Shown here: in pieces, positions 46,679 through 55,193 of the stretch | How the letters are laid out: each line of letters starts with the position of its first letter | Position numbering within the stretch: position 1 is the stretch's first letter | Source of the DNA: Massilia agilis | Lineage (GTDB): Bacteria > Pseudomonadota > Gammaproteobacteria > Burkholderiales > Burkholderiaceae_D | Length of the DNA: 64,000 nt | Direction: 5' to 3' | NCBI RefSeq assembly: GCF_024756255.1 | Contig: NZ_JANUHB010000001.1 | Coordinates: 682,001 to 746,000 of the forward strand | Position numbers and translations under genes: made by a program | The notes under the pieces: model-generated | What the model was told of the DNA's origin: nothing | Seen by the model: only the letters and a program-made list of their open reading frames with translations | Databases searched by the model: none

Positions 46679-48148
46679 TTAAGCGGTGACGGCTGCGGAC
46701 CCGGCTTTCTCACGCTGGGAAATGGCAAACAGGCCAGCAAACACCAATATGCCATTTACGATGAGCAGTTCAAGCCCGAGACGGTAGTTTCCAAGCAGAT
46801 ACTTCTGATTGGCCTCAAGAAGCCCGCAAAGAATCGGTGCGCCGATCGTGACAAACGGCACCAGTCGGTCGTTCAGGGTGCGGCGGGTCAGCATGCCGAA
46901 CGCAAACAGGCCCAGCAGCGGGCCGTAGGTGTAGCTGGCCAGTTTCAGGATCACGCCGATCATGCTCGGATTGTCCGCCCACTTGAACACCAGCACCAGC
47001 GCCAGGAACAGGAAGGCAAAGCCCAGGTGCACGTGGCGGCGCAGGCGCACCTTGGCCTCTTCCGACAGGTCGTTGCGGCGCTGGATGCCCAGGATGTCGA
47101 TGCAGAAGGTGGAGGTGAGCGCAGTGATCGCCCCGTCGGCGCTCGGGAACAGCGCCGAGATCAGCGCCACCAGGAAGATGATCTGGACCGTGGCAGGCAA
47201 ATGGCCCATCACCACGGCCGGGAAGATCTTGTCGCCGGTGGCGGTGACGCCGACGATCGGCGCGTACAGGTACAGCAGGCCGCCCAGGAACAGGAAGGCC
47301 GACAGCACGACCACCAGCACTGCGGTCAGGCTCAGCAGGTTCTTCTGCGAGTCGCCGACGGTTTTCACCGAGATCGTCTTTTGCATCATCTCCTGGTCCA
47401 TGCCGGTCATCGTGACCACGATGAAGGCGCCGGCCACGATCTGCTTGAGCCAGAAATTGGGACTGTCGGCGTCAAAGGTGAACACGCGCGACAGGCCCTG
47501 CTCGTGCATGCGCGCCAGGCTCTCGGGAATCGACAGGTTCAGTTCGCTGAGCATGAAGCCGACGCAGAAGAACAGGCCGGCCAGCATGCAAGTGGTCTGC
47601 AGCGTGTCGGTCCAGACGATGGTCTTCACGCCGCCCTGGTAGGTGTACATCAAAATCATGCCCAGCACCACAAAGGTCGTCAGCCAGAACGGCACGCCCA
47701 GGCTATCCAGGATGAGGGCCTGCAGAATATTGACCACAAGGTAGAGCCGGGCCGTGGCGCCCAGCAGGCGCGACAGGATGAAGAAGCCGGCGCCGCTCTG
47801 GTAGGCGCGGCGGCCAAGGCGCACGTCGAGATAGTGGTAGATCGAGGTGAGCTTGAGGCGGTAGTACAGCGGCAGCAGGATGTAGGCGACGGCAATGTAG
47901 CCGATCACGTAGCCAATCAGGATCTGGCCATAGCCAAAGCCGTCGTTGCCCACCGCGCCCGGCACGCTGATGAAGGTGGCGCCGGACAGCGTGGTGCCGA
48001 CCATGCCGAACGCGACCAGCATCCAGTTGCTGCTCTTGTTACCAATGAAGAAGCTGTCGTTGTTGGCGTTGCGGCCGGTGGCCCATGCGACCGCCATCAG
48101 GAGCCCGAAATAGCCGATCAGGATGCAGAAAAGGAGTGCCGGGGACAT
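46679..48148 (-). CDS. Sodium:solute symporter (SSS family)
   Basis: 489-residue inner-membrane carrier with about 13 helices and the LeuT-type fold. Family signatures are FFIGNKSSNWMLVAFGMVGTT followed by LSGATFISVPG (TM1), TYQGGVKTIVWTDTLQT, and the sodium-site helix ALISALFPSADGAITALTS. The substrate is not clear. It groups by eye with the less characterised SSS members of proteobacteria and Bacteroidetes, not with PutP or PanF. It is upstream of sppA on the same strand with a 30 bp gap. Confidence 0.88.
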   Translation of the reverse strand: MSPALLFCILIGYFGLLMAVAWATGRNANNDSFFIGNKSSNWMLVAFGMVGTTLSGATFISVPGAVGNDGFGYGQILIGYVIGYIAVAYILLPLYYRLKLTSIYHYLDVRLGRRAYQSGAGFFILSRLLGATARLYLVVNILQALILDSLGVPFWLTTFVVLGMILMYTYQGGVKTIVWTDTLQTTCMLAGLFFCVGFMLSELNLSIPESLARMHEQGLSRVFTFDADSPNFWLKQIVAGAFIVVTMTGMDQEMMQKTISVKTVGDSQKNLLSLTAVLVVVLSAFLFLGGLLYLYAPIVGVTATGDKIFPAVVMGHLPATVQIIFLVALISALFPSADGAITALTSTFCIDILGIQRRNDLSEEAKVRLRRHVHLGFAFLFLALVLVFKWADNPSMIGVILKLASYTYGPLLGLFAFGMLTRRTLNDRLVPFVTIGAPILCGLLEANQKYLLGNYRLGLELLIVNGILVFAGLFAISQREKAGSAAVTA

Positions 48149-48281
48149 AAGTTTCCGTTGCTAGGTTGATCGCCCAGCAATATACACGGAAGCAATGACA
48201 AGGGCCATCATAGCCCGCGCACGCGGTTCGCAGGCTGTAGCGTGGTCAAGGCAAACACGAATCAGTAGGGGGGCCCTGCTC

Positions 48282-48593
48282 TTACTTAACACCACTGATG
48301 TGTTGCAGATTTGCGAGCAGGGCAAACGCGCGCTCAACACGGGTTCTCAAAACAGGCTCGCTGAGATAGAAGCCGGGCAGGTCGGCGTTCAGCTTAGCCA
48401 GCAGCTCTGGGTCTGGGCAAAACGCGTCGACGTCGCCAAACAGTGCATCGAGCACCTCGTACAGCTCTTCGGAAAGATGTCTTTTCTCGTTCTGAAACTT
48501 TTCGAGATACGCGGTCTGGAATTCCTGCGCTTCAAGTTGATTACTCAGGAATCGCTGCAACAAATCCCGGTAATCCTGCGCAACGTTGCTCAT
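48282..48593 (-). CDS. Colicin-D-type immunity protein
   Basis: 103-residue acidic, all-helical protein resembling the bacterial self-protective colicin immunity family (ImmD-like): YRDLLQRFLSNQLEAQEFQTAY, then LYEVLDALFGDVDAFCPDPEL, and a final LSEPVLRTRVERAFALL helix. Such proteins bind the tRNase domain and mimic tRNA charge. A GGAGG lies 7 nt before the ATG. The start overlaps the stop of the upstream toxin-domain gene by 4 bp (ATGA), the standard arrangement for a toxin-immunity pair. Base composition is clearly lower in GC than the flanks, which suggests acquisition. Confidence 0.8.
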   Translation of the reverse strand: MSNVAQDYRDLLQRFLSNQLEAQEFQTAYLEKFQNEKRHLSEELYEVLDALFGDVDAFCPDPELLAKLNADLPGFYLSEPVLRTRVERAFALLANLQHISGVK

Positions 48594-48916
48594 TTTCCGC
48601 CTCCAAGTTTTCCAGTGCGGAGCACATGAGTGCGCTGCGCCTGACTTAGCTTCCATCCGGTCAGGAAATGCTCCGCCTGATCCAGAATAACATTCAAGCC
48701 CGTGGCGGGATTGACGAAATGCGTCACCGTTAGACCGCGGTACGACCCCGAAACTGCCACGGTGCCAGAATCCGCGATATGACTTTCGATCGCATGTGCG
48801 AATTCACCAAGCTTCTGTCGGCTTGCATTACCGGTGACACCGAAATCCTTGGCGTGTTTGAAAGCGTGCTGAAGCTGGCTCCGATTGAAATGGATGCGGC
48901 CAGGGCTTGGCGTCAT
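48590..48916 (-). CDS. Orphan colicin-D/CdiA-CT-type tRNase toxin domain
   Basis: 108-residue protein that is almost only a colicin D C-terminal domain: GRIHFNRSQLQHAFKHAKDF, then VAVSGSYRGLTVTHFVNPATG, and LTGWKLSQAQRTHVL. Colicin D cuts the anticodon loop of arginine tRNAs. The Lys-His pair of its active site is present (Lys20-His21). The Ser of the Ser-x-Trp element is Thr86 here, and a further upstream Lys position is Ala. No secretion, receptor-binding or repeat domain precedes it, and an in-frame stop lies 6 codons upstream. It may be an orphan module, a remnant of a large polymorphic toxin, or a toxin-antitoxin-like pair with the overlapping immunity gene. The ribosome site is poor. 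Confidence 0.78.
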   Translation of the reverse strand: MTPSPGRIHFNRSQLQHAFKHAKDFGVTGNASRQKLGEFAHAIESHIADSGTVAVSGSYRGLTVTHFVNPATGLNVILDQAEHFLTGWKLSQAQRTHVLRTGKLGGGK

Positions 48917-48967
48917 TTCGCTTGAACTCGGTCACCTTGCGTTTACAGCACGAGAAGACAAGCTTAT

Positions 48968-49399
48968 TCAGGTCTCCTGCCCCATCACCCGCTCGAACGG
49001 GCCGATGCAGGCGCGCATCGATTCGTCGGCGCACATCAGGAACAGCACCCCGGACGGGTGGAAGATGATGAAGTTGGTCGCGTGCGTGCCTACCTTGGTG
49101 ATTTGCCCGGCGCAGTCTTTCTTGCCGTTGTCCTTCACGATGCGGTCTTCCAGCCGGTAAAAGCCCTTGGCGCTGGGCTTGTCCGGCACCTTGAACTCGC
49201 TCTCGGAGACTTCTTCGGCGCTGGTAACGAGCGAGGTGCCGTCGCTGCGGAAGTGATAGGTTTCGGAGCAGCCGACATCTGGCAGGTCGAGCTTCCAGAT
49301 GCCCAGCAGCGGGTGGTTGCGCGCCGGCGCGGGCGGCTCGGCACGGACGCCGTGGATGGCGGCGGCGAGCAGGATCAGCGGTACGATGAGCTTGCGCAT
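48968..49399 (-). CDS. Secreted protein of unknown function
   Basis: 143-residue exported protein with signal peptide (RKLIVPLILLAAAIHGVRA, 1-20). The mature part contains HPLLGIWKLDLPDVGCSETY and a set of alternating strands, with three Cys residues that could form disulfides. The pattern resembles a small lipocalin-like or META-type beta barrel, but I cannot assign a family. The product is probably periplasmic. It lies just upstream of the toxin-domain gene on the same strand but has host-like GC, so it is probably not part of that module. Confidence 0.68.
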   Translation of the reverse strand: MRKLIVPLILLAAAIHGVRAEPPAPARNHPLLGIWKLDLPDVGCSETYHFRSDGTSLVTSAEEVSESEFKVPDKPSAKGFYRLEDRIVKDNGKKDCAGQITKVGTHATNFIIFHPSGVLFLMCADESMRACIGPFERVMGQET

Positions 49400-49509
49400 G
49401 GCGGCTTCCTCGGCACTAACGGTTCTGCGGCAACGACCAGGAACCGCGCGCGCAAACGCGCGGTTTGGCCAATATAGCAGAGCGACGCCCTCGCGTCGCG
49501 CCGTTCGGC

Positions 49510-50931
49510 TTACGCGCTTTCCGGCGGCGTCTTCGGCTTGGCCGGACGGCGGCTGCGCGGAGCGCTCTTGCGTGCCGGGGCCTTGTGGGCCGGGCGCGCG
49601 GTCTTCTTGCGCGCGGCCTTTGCCTCGGCGCCCTCATCCGCCGTCTCGTCCTGGCCGGCGGCTTCGGCCGTGGCCTCCACCGCAGCCGCGCTCTCGGCGA
49701 CCGGGGCCGGCTCTGCTGCCGGTGCTTCCGCCACAGCGGCCGCCTTTGGCTTGCGGGTGGAGCGGCGACGCTCCTTGGCCGGCGCCGGGGCGGCTTGCGC
49801 GACCGGCGCCTCGATCCGTTCGGACAGCCCTTCCGCTTCGCCCAGCGCCTCGGCCGCTTCCGCCGGCGCCTGTTCCTGCGCCGCGACCGGTTGGGCCAGC
49901 GCCACCTGGTGCTGCACCGCTTCGTCGGCGCGCGCGATCATTTCCTGCTCGTCGCGCCCGGCCTGCTTGCGAGCGCCACGGCCGCGGCGGCGCGACTCGG
50001 GCTTGGGCTCCGGCTGCGATTCGGGCAGCGCGCTGGTATCAAGCTGTTCGGCCAGCGCCAGTTCCGGCACGCTCTGGACCTGCTGGACCGGCTCGACGGC
50101 CGGCGCGGCAGGCGCCGCGCTGCTGCGGTACACGTAGGCGCCGGACTTTTCGTCGCGCCCGAATTCGAACAGCCCGCGGCTCTGCGCCTCCTCCAGCAGG
50201 TTGCCGAAGGTACGGAAGCCGTAGTAGGTCTCGGAAAAATCCGGGCGGCGGCGCTTGAGCGTGTCCTTGAGCAGCGAGGCCCAGATCTTGCCGCTGTCGC
50301 CGCGCTCGGAAACGAGCGCGTCGAAGGTCTCGGCGACCATTTCCAGCGCCTGGGTGCGGCGTGCTTCCAGTTCTTCCTTGCGGCGGTCGTCGCTCGGGCG
50401 CTTGGCCTGCGGCTGCGACTTGCGCTCGTCGCGCTTGGCGGCGGCGCGCTGTTTTTCGCGCACCAGGTCGTCGTAGAAAATGAATTCGTCGCAGTTGGCC
50501 ACCAGCAGGTCCGAGGTGGATTGCTTGACGCCCACGCCGATCACCTGCTTGGCGTTCTCGCGCAGCTTGGACACCAGCGGCGAAAAATCCGAGTCGCCGC
50601 TGATGATGACGAAGGTATTGACGTGCGACTTGGTGTAGCACAGGTCGAGCGCATCGACCACCAGGCGGATGTCGGCCGAGTTCTTGCCGCTCTGGCGCAC
50701 GTGCGGGATCTCGATCAGCTCGAAGTTCGCCTCGTGCATGCCGGCCTTGAAGCCCTTGTAGCGCTCCCAGTCGCAGTACGACTTCTTGACGACGATGCTG
50801 CCCTTGAGCAGCAGCCGTTCCAGCACGGGCTTGATGTCGAATTTCTCGTAGTTGGCGTCGCGAACGCCGAGTGCGACGTTCTCGAAGTCGCAGAACACCG
50901 CCATGCTGATGTTGTCTGAGGATGAAGCCAT
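49510..50931 (-). CDS. NYN domain RNase-like protein with OST-HTH (LOTUS) domain
   Basis: 473-residue protein. The N-terminal NYN/PIN-like domain (about 8-155) has the acidic metal site: Asp15 and Asn18 in FCDFENVA, Asp87 in KNSADIRLVVDAL, and Asp113/115 in SGDSDF. A charged linker leads to an OST-HTH/LOTUS domain (about 200-265, FDALVSERGDSGKIWASLL), an RNA-binding fold. The last 200 residues are low complexity, rich in Ala, Glu, Pro, Lys and Arg, like RNase E tails. It is probably a cytoplasmic endoribonuclease or RNA-processing factor. Its target is unknown. Confidence 0.87.
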   Translation of the reverse strand: MASSSDNISMAVFCDFENVALGVRDANYEKFDIKPVLERLLLKGSIVVKKSYCDWERYKGFKAGMHEANFELIEIPHVRQSGKNSADIRLVVDALDLCYTKSHVNTFVIISGDSDFSPLVSKLRENAKQVIGVGVKQSTSDLLVANCDEFIFYDDLVREKQRAAAKRDERKSQPQAKRPSDDRRKEELEARRTQALEMVAETFDALVSERGDSGKIWASLLKDTLKRRRPDFSETYYGFRTFGNLLEEAQSRGLFEFGRDEKSGAYVYRSSAAPAAPAVEPVQQVQSVPELALAEQLDTSALPESQPEPKPESRRRGRGARKQAGRDEQEMIARADEAVQHQVALAQPVAAQEQAPAEAAEALGEAEGLSERIEAPVAQAAPAPAKERRRSTRKPKAAAVAEAPAAEPAPVAESAAAVEATAEAAGQDETADEGAEAKAARKKTARPAHKAPARKSAPRSRRPAKPKTPPESA

Positions 50932-50999
50932 AAATTGTTGTTTTCTAATATAGGGCGAAATGCCACCCGGCGATTATACGCAACAACATTACATCGGCG

Positions 51000-51584
51000 T
51001 CACACCCTCCACAGGTTGGGTACGGTCTCGTTCTCGTAGCCGGACACGAAGCGCTTGCGCTCGCCACTGGCCAGGTCGAAGGTATGGCGGGCCACCGCAC
51101 CGATATTGGCGCCATACACATGGATGCTGACCGACACCCCGTCCGCCAGCGCGTTCGAAACGCGGTGGATGTCGCCCACGGTGGGCGAGACCAGGTCGAT
51201 GGCGCCGGCGGGCAGCGCGTGCGAACCGGTCGAGACCATCGGCCCGGGTGTGGCAGGCAGCGCGAATTCCTGGCAGCGCTCGGTCCCGCGCAGCACGCCG
51301 ACCATGCCCCACACCGTGTGGTCGTGCACCGGCGTGGCCTGGCCCGGCCCCCACACGAAGCTCACGACCGAAAACCGCTCCAGCGGGTCGCAGTGCAGCA
51401 GGAACTGGCGGTAGCGGTCGCGGTGCGGCCGGGCGAATTCGTCGGGCAGCCAGTCGTCCACGGCGACCAGCGCGCGCAACAGCTCGCGCCCGTCGCTGAA
51501 GATCCGCGCCTCGTCGGCGCCGCTGTCAACCAGCCGGGTGAATTCGCGCACGAAGTCGCGCAGGCGGACAAGATTGGTCATCAA
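51000..51584 (-). CDS. Cysteine dioxygenase-type cupin (thiol dioxygenase)
   Basis: 194-residue cupin of the cysteine dioxygenase/3-mercaptopropionate dioxygenase family. The mononuclear iron ligands are His87 and His89 in PVHDHTVWGMVG and His140 in GDIHRVSN. It adds O2 to a thiol to give the sulfinate, the first step in cysteine or mercaptopropionate breakdown. Which thiol is used cannot be read reliably. A Cys-Tyr cofactor pair is not evident, as is usual for bacterial forms. The start overlaps the end of the DUF1810 gene by 4 bp, and GGAG lies 6 nt before the ATG. Confidence 0.87.
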   Translation of the reverse strand: MMTNLVRLRDFVREFTRLVDSGADEARIFSDGRELLRALVAVDDWLPDEFARPHRDRYRQFLLHCDPLERFSVVSFVWGPGQATPVHDHTVWGMVGVLRGTERCQEFALPATPGPMVSTGSHALPAGAIDLVSPTVGDIHRVSNALADGVSVSIHVYGANIGAVARHTFDLASGERKRFVSGYENETVPNLWRV

Positions 51585-52012
51585 TGCTCCTTGCTAAGGA
51601 AATCAAGCGTGGCAGGGTCGGCCCTGCCATCGAAAAACAGATCGAGGCAGCTCTGGAACACGGCCTCGTCCGGCGCCACGTCGGCAAACAGCGTCATCGA
51701 CGACTGGAATTTGCGGTCGTCCGGGCTGTCGAAAATCTGTTCGATGGGCGTATCGTCATGCTTGGCAACCAGCGTGGCGCACTCGCGCAGGCGCGGCCCC
51801 AGCACCGGGTGCGCCAGATAGGCCGCCGCCTCGTCGGACGAGCCGATCGCGTATTTCTGCGCCGTCGCGCTGTGCCCCAGCCCCGCCACTTGCGGAAAAA
51901 TGAACCACATCCAGTGGGTATGCTTGCGTCCGGCGCGCAACTCCGCCAGCACGGTCGCGTACACCTCGTCCTGCGCGGTGACGAAGCGTTCGAGGTCGTA
52001 ATCGGTATCCAT
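51581..52012 (-). CDS. DUF1810 family protein
   Basis: 143-residue calpastatin-like DUF1810 protein. YDLERFVTAQDEVYATVLAE at the start and KHTHWMWFIFPQVAGLG are the family's hallmark, followed by RLRECATLV and IFDSPDDRKFQSSMTLF. The family is widespread and uncharacterised. No signal peptide is present. The ATG at 52012 has GGGGAGG 7 nt upstream. The stop overlaps the start of the thiol dioxygenase gene (ATGA), so both are made from one transcript. The reason for the pairing is not known. Confidence 0.83.
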   Translation of the reverse strand: MDTDYDLERFVTAQDEVYATVLAELRAGRKHTHWMWFIFPQVAGLGHSATAQKYAIGSSDEAAAYLAHPVLGPRLRECATLVAKHDDTPIEQIFDSPDDRKFQSSMTLFADVAPDEAVFQSCLDLFFDGRADPATLDFLSKEH

Positions 52013-52072
52013 GGCATCCTCCCCATCGGGGTCCATGCTACACCGCCCGCCAACTTTGCTAAAGTGGCAGCA

Positions 52073-52300
52073 ATGAAACCAGAACACCTGCAATTGCTGC
52101 TCACCCGCGAGATGCCCTTCGGTAAATACAAGGGCCACAAGATCGCCGACCTGCCCGGCCACTATCTTGGCTGGTTCGCACGCGAGGGTTTTCCCAAGGG
52201 CGAACTGGGGCAACTGCTCGAACTGATGTACGAAATCGACCACAACGCCTTGCGCAGCCTGCTCGACCCGCTGCGCAGCGGCCCAAGAAACGGAGGATAA
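52073..52300 (+). CDS. DUF3820 family small protein
   Basis: 75-residue protein matching DUF3820 (described in databases as a putative quorum-sensing-regulated virulence factor): MPFGKYKGHKIADLPGHYLG followed by WFAREGFPKGELGQLL. The fold is related to the exonuclease-associated small domain. No catalytic activity is known. It starts divergently from the DUF1810 gene (60 bp apart) and ends 1 bp before the pirin gene, so it is co-transcribed with pirin. Confidence 0.78.
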   Translation: MKPEHLQLLLTREMPFGKYKGHKIADLPGHYLGWFAREGFPKGELGQLLELMYEIDHNALRSLLDPLRSGPRNGG

Positions 52301-52301
52301 G

Positions 52302-53003
52302 ATGCTCGAAATGCGCAAGAGCGAAGAGCGCGGCCACGCCGACCACGGCTGGCTGGTGTCAAAACATAGTTTTTCGTTCGCTTCCTATTACGACCCGCGC
52401 CACACCGGCTTTGGGCCGCTGCTGGTGATTAACGAGGACCGGGTCGCGCCCGGCATGGGCTTCGGCACCCACGGGCACCGCGACATGGAGATCATCTCCT
52501 ATGTGCTCGAAGGCGCGCTGGAACACAAGGACAGCATGGGCACCGGCTCGGTGCTGCACCCGGGCGACGTGCAGCGCATGAGCGCCGGCACCGGCGTGCA
52601 GCACAGCGAGTTCAATGGCTCGGCCACCGAGCCGGTGCATTTCCTGCAGATCTGGATCCAGCCGAAAAAAGCCGGCATTGCGCCAGGTTACGAGGAAAAG
52701 CACTTCCCGCCCGAGTCCAAGCGCGGCCGGCTGCGCCTGATCGCCTCCAGCGACGGCCGCGACGGCTCGATCACGATCCACCAGGATGCCGCCGTGTACG
52801 CTTCGCTCATGGATGGCAACGACGACGTCGAGCACATGCTGGCCAAGGGCCGGCGCGGCTACGTGCACCTGATCCGCGGCGAGGTGTGGGCCAACGGCGC
52901 CCACCTGCGCGCGGGCGACGCGCTCAAGCTCACCGGCGAGCCGTCGATCCGGCTGATCGATGCGGCCGATGCCGAGCTGCTCGTGTTCGACCTGCCGGCA
53001 TGA
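52302..53003 (+). CDS. Pirin family protein (YhhW-type quercetinase-like cupin)
   Basis: 233-residue bicupin. The N-terminal cupin binds a metal through [18 protein letters not shown] and [10 protein letters not shown] (three His and one Glu). The C-terminal cupin lacks the ligands. E. coli YhhW has quercetin 2,3-dioxygenase activity in vitro, and the physiological role of bacterial pirins is mostly unknown. GGAGGATAAG stands directly before the ATG. It is paired with the DUF3820 gene. Confidence 0.9.
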   Translation: MLEMRKSEERGHADHGWLVSKHSFSFASYYDPRHTGFGPLLVINEDRVAPGMGFGTHGHRDMEIISYVLEGALEHKDSMGTGSVLHPGDVQRMSAGTGVQHSEFNGSATEPVHFLQIWIQPKKAGIAPGYEEKHFPPESKRGRLRLIASSDGRDGSITIHQDAAVYASLMDGNDDVEHMLAKGRRGYVHLIRGEVWANGAHLRAGDALKLTGEPSIRLIDAADAELLVFDLPA

Positions 53004-53094
53004 ACCGGGCCTGCGGGGGGCCCAATCCGCACGGAAAACCCGAATTTCCGGTAAACTTAGCGGTTACAGCAATACAAAACCAGAGAACGCCAAG

Positions 53095-53739
53095 ATGTCC
53101 GCCACACCTGCCAATGAACCGCTGCTTGACTATGTGACGTCGTGCGCGCTGCCCACGCCGTGGGCGCAATTTACCCTGCACGCCTTCGTCGAGCACGCAA
53201 CCGGCAAGGAGCACCTGGCCATGGTGCTGGGCGACATCGGCAACGGTGAGCCGGTGCTGGCGCGGGTGCACTCCGAATGCCTGACCGGCGACGTGCTGTT
53301 CTCGCAGCGCTGCGACTGCGGCGCCCAGCTCGAAGGCGCGCTCAAGAAGATCGCCGCCGAGGGCCGCGGCATCCTGCTGTACCTGCGCCAGGAAGGCCGC
53401 GGCATTGGCCTGGTCAACAAGATCCGCGCCTACCGCCTGCAGGAAGCCGGCGCCGACACGGTCGAAGCCAACCTGCAGCTGGGCTTTCATGCGGACGCCC
53501 GCAACTACGAGCTGTGCAAGCCGATGCTCGAGCAGTTCGGCGTGCGCAAGGTGCGCCTGATGACCAACAACCCGCGCAAGATCGACGCCCTGACCCGCCT
53601 GGGCATCGACGTGGTCGAGCGTGTGCCGCTGCTGGTCAACCGCAACGCCTTCAACAACAATTACCTGAACACCAAGGCTGCCAAGCTCGGTCACATGATG
53701 AATCCGGTGACCGAACCGGTGGAGGACGGCCAGCTGTAG
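53095..53739 (+). CDS. ribA: GTP cyclohydrolase II
   Basis: 214-residue stand-alone RibA. Zinc-binding cysteines are in [18 protein letters not shown], the catalytic Tyr/Arg region is [18 protein letters not shown], and GTP contacts lie in [12 protein letters not shown]. It opens GTP to 2,5-diamino-6-ribosylamino-4(3H)-pyrimidinone 5'-phosphate, releasing formate and pyrophosphate, the first step of riboflavin synthesis. It is not fused to RibB. No FMN riboswitch is visible in the 91 bp upstream gap. Confidence 0.93.
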   Translation: MSATPANEPLLDYVTSCALPTPWAQFTLHAFVEHATGKEHLAMVLGDIGNGEPVLARVHSECLTGDVLFSQRCDCGAQLEGALKKIAAEGRGILLYLRQEGRGIGLVNKIRAYRLQEAGADTVEANLQLGFHADARNYELCKPMLEQFGVRKVRLMTNNPRKIDALTRLGIDVVERVPLLVNRNAFNNNYLNTKAAKLGHMMNPVTEPVEDGQL

Positions 53740-53804
53740 CGTGTGCGGCGGTTGCGCCGTTTGGTGGCAAAGTAGGCGCTGTCGACTTGCCATCGAAGGG
53801 TTGC

Positions 53805-55193
53805 ATGAACCGCCTTGCCATTGCTGTCGTACTGTCGTGCCTTGCCGGCGGGCTGGGCGCGTCTGCCGCACAAAAGAACGCTGCCGGCAAGCCCCGGGAG
53901 CCAACGCCGCTGGTGGCGCCCCCTACCCTCGTCCCACCCGCGCCCGGCCCTGCCGAAACGGACGCCGGCGCCCTGCCACCGCCTTCCACCGCCGCGCAGC
54001 AACTGTATTCGTCCGCGCGCGCCGACCTGCTGCAGATTCGCATGTTGCTGAGGAATGGCCGCAGCCAGTCGCAGGTGGGCTCCGGCTTCATGGTCGGCAC
54101 CTCCAACCTGGTGCTGACCAACTACCACGTGGTGTCGCAGATGGCGCTCGACCCAGACGTGTACGTGGGCGAGTACATGGACACCGACGGCAACAGCGGC
54201 CCGGTCGAACTGCTGGCCGTGGACGTGCTGCACGACCTGGCCGTGGTGCGCATCAACCGCAGCGGCAGCGGCTTCTTCAAGGTGCCGGAACGCGCGGTCA
54301 AGCTCACCCAGGGGCAGTACCTGTACTCGCTCGGCAACCCGCTCGACCTGGGCTTTGCGATCTCCGAAGGCGCGTACAACGGGGTCATCACGCGCAGCTT
54401 CTATGACCAGCTGATGTTCACCGGCCCGATCAACTCGGGCATGAGCGGCGGGCCGAGCGTGACCGAAGCGGGCACGGTGGCCGGGGTCAACGTGTCCAAG
54501 CGGCGCGACGGCGAGCTGGTGAGCTTTCTGGTGCCGGTGAAGTATGCGCAGGAGCTGCTGCACAAGGTCGCCACCCAGCGCGCGCCGCCGCGCGACTTCA
54601 ATCCCGTGATCGGCCAGCAGCTGCTGGCGCACCAGCGCGGCATGATCGACCGGCTGCTGGAAAAGCCGCTGTCGGTCAAGTCGATGGGGCCCTACCTGGT
54701 GCCGGTGCGCGAGTCGGGCCAGGTGCGCTGCTGGGGGCGCTCCAATTTCAAGGCCGAGGCGCCCTACACGGCAGACGCGATCAGCTGCGCGATGGAAGCG
54801 GCAATCTACGTCTCGGACTCGCAGCAAACCGGCTACGTGTCGATGACGCACCAGTACCTGCGCTCGTCCAGCCTCAATCCGCTGCGCTTCGCGTTCTTGG
54901 CGACCAACCAGTTCCGCGTGGACCGCATCGGCAGCCGCAAGGACACGCGCCTGACCGGCCCCTCGTGTACCGAGCAGTTCGTGGCCACGCAGTCGCTGCC
55001 GCTGCGCGCCGTGACCTGCGTGCGTGCGTACCGCAAATTCCCGGGCCTGTACAACTTCACCCTGCTCACCGCCAGTACCGACGACGACCAGGCCAGCCTG
55101 CAAAGCCGGCTCGACGTGGCCGGGGTCTCGTACGAGAACGGCATGCGCGTCACGCGCGCCTTTCTTACCGCGCTGGGAAGGACGCGGCGATGA
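53805..55193 (+). CDS. Secreted trypsin-like (S1C-type) serine protease
   Basis: 462-residue exported protein. The signal peptide (1-22, ending ASA-A) is followed by a Pro-rich linker and a chymotrypsin-fold domain (about 85-260) with a complete triad: His108 in TNYHVV, Asp144 in LHDLAVVRI and Ser214 in SGMSGGPS. There is no PDZ domain. The remaining 200 residues form an unknown Cys-containing C-terminal domain (QVRCWGRSNFKAEAPYTADA; TGPSCTEQF; RAVTCVRAY). The stop overlaps the start of an FHA membrane protein gene by 4 bp, so the two probably work together at the envelope. Confidence 0.85.
   Translation: MNRLAIAVVLSCLAGGLGASAAQKNAAGKPREPTPLVAPPTLVPPAPGPAETDAGALPPPSTAAQQLYSSARADLLQIRMLLRNGRSQSQVGSGFMVGTSNLVLTNYHVVSQMALDPDVYVGEYMDTDGNSGPVELLAVDVLHDLAVVRINRSGSGFFKVPERAVKLTQGQYLYSLGNPLDLGFAISEGAYNGVITRSFYDQLMFTGPINSGMSGGPSVTEAGTVAGVNVSKRRDGELVSFLVPVKYAQELLHKVATQRAPPRDFNPVIGQQLLAHQRGMIDRLLEKPLSVKSMGPYLVPVRESGQVRCWGRSNFKAEAPYTADAISCAMEAAIYVSDSQQTGYVSMTHQYLRSSSLNPLRFAFLATNQFRVDRIGSRKDTRLTGPSCTEQFVATQSLPLRAVTCVRAYRKFPGLYNFTLLTASTDDDQASLQSRLDVAGVSYENGMRVTRAFLTALGRTRR

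Noticed and set aside
44648..48169. Plus-strand open frame of 1173 codons
   Set aside because: It runs antisense across sppA and the sodium:solute symporter and shows the His/Gln/Arg-rich composition typical of shadows. Both minus-strand genes have clear domains and start sites.
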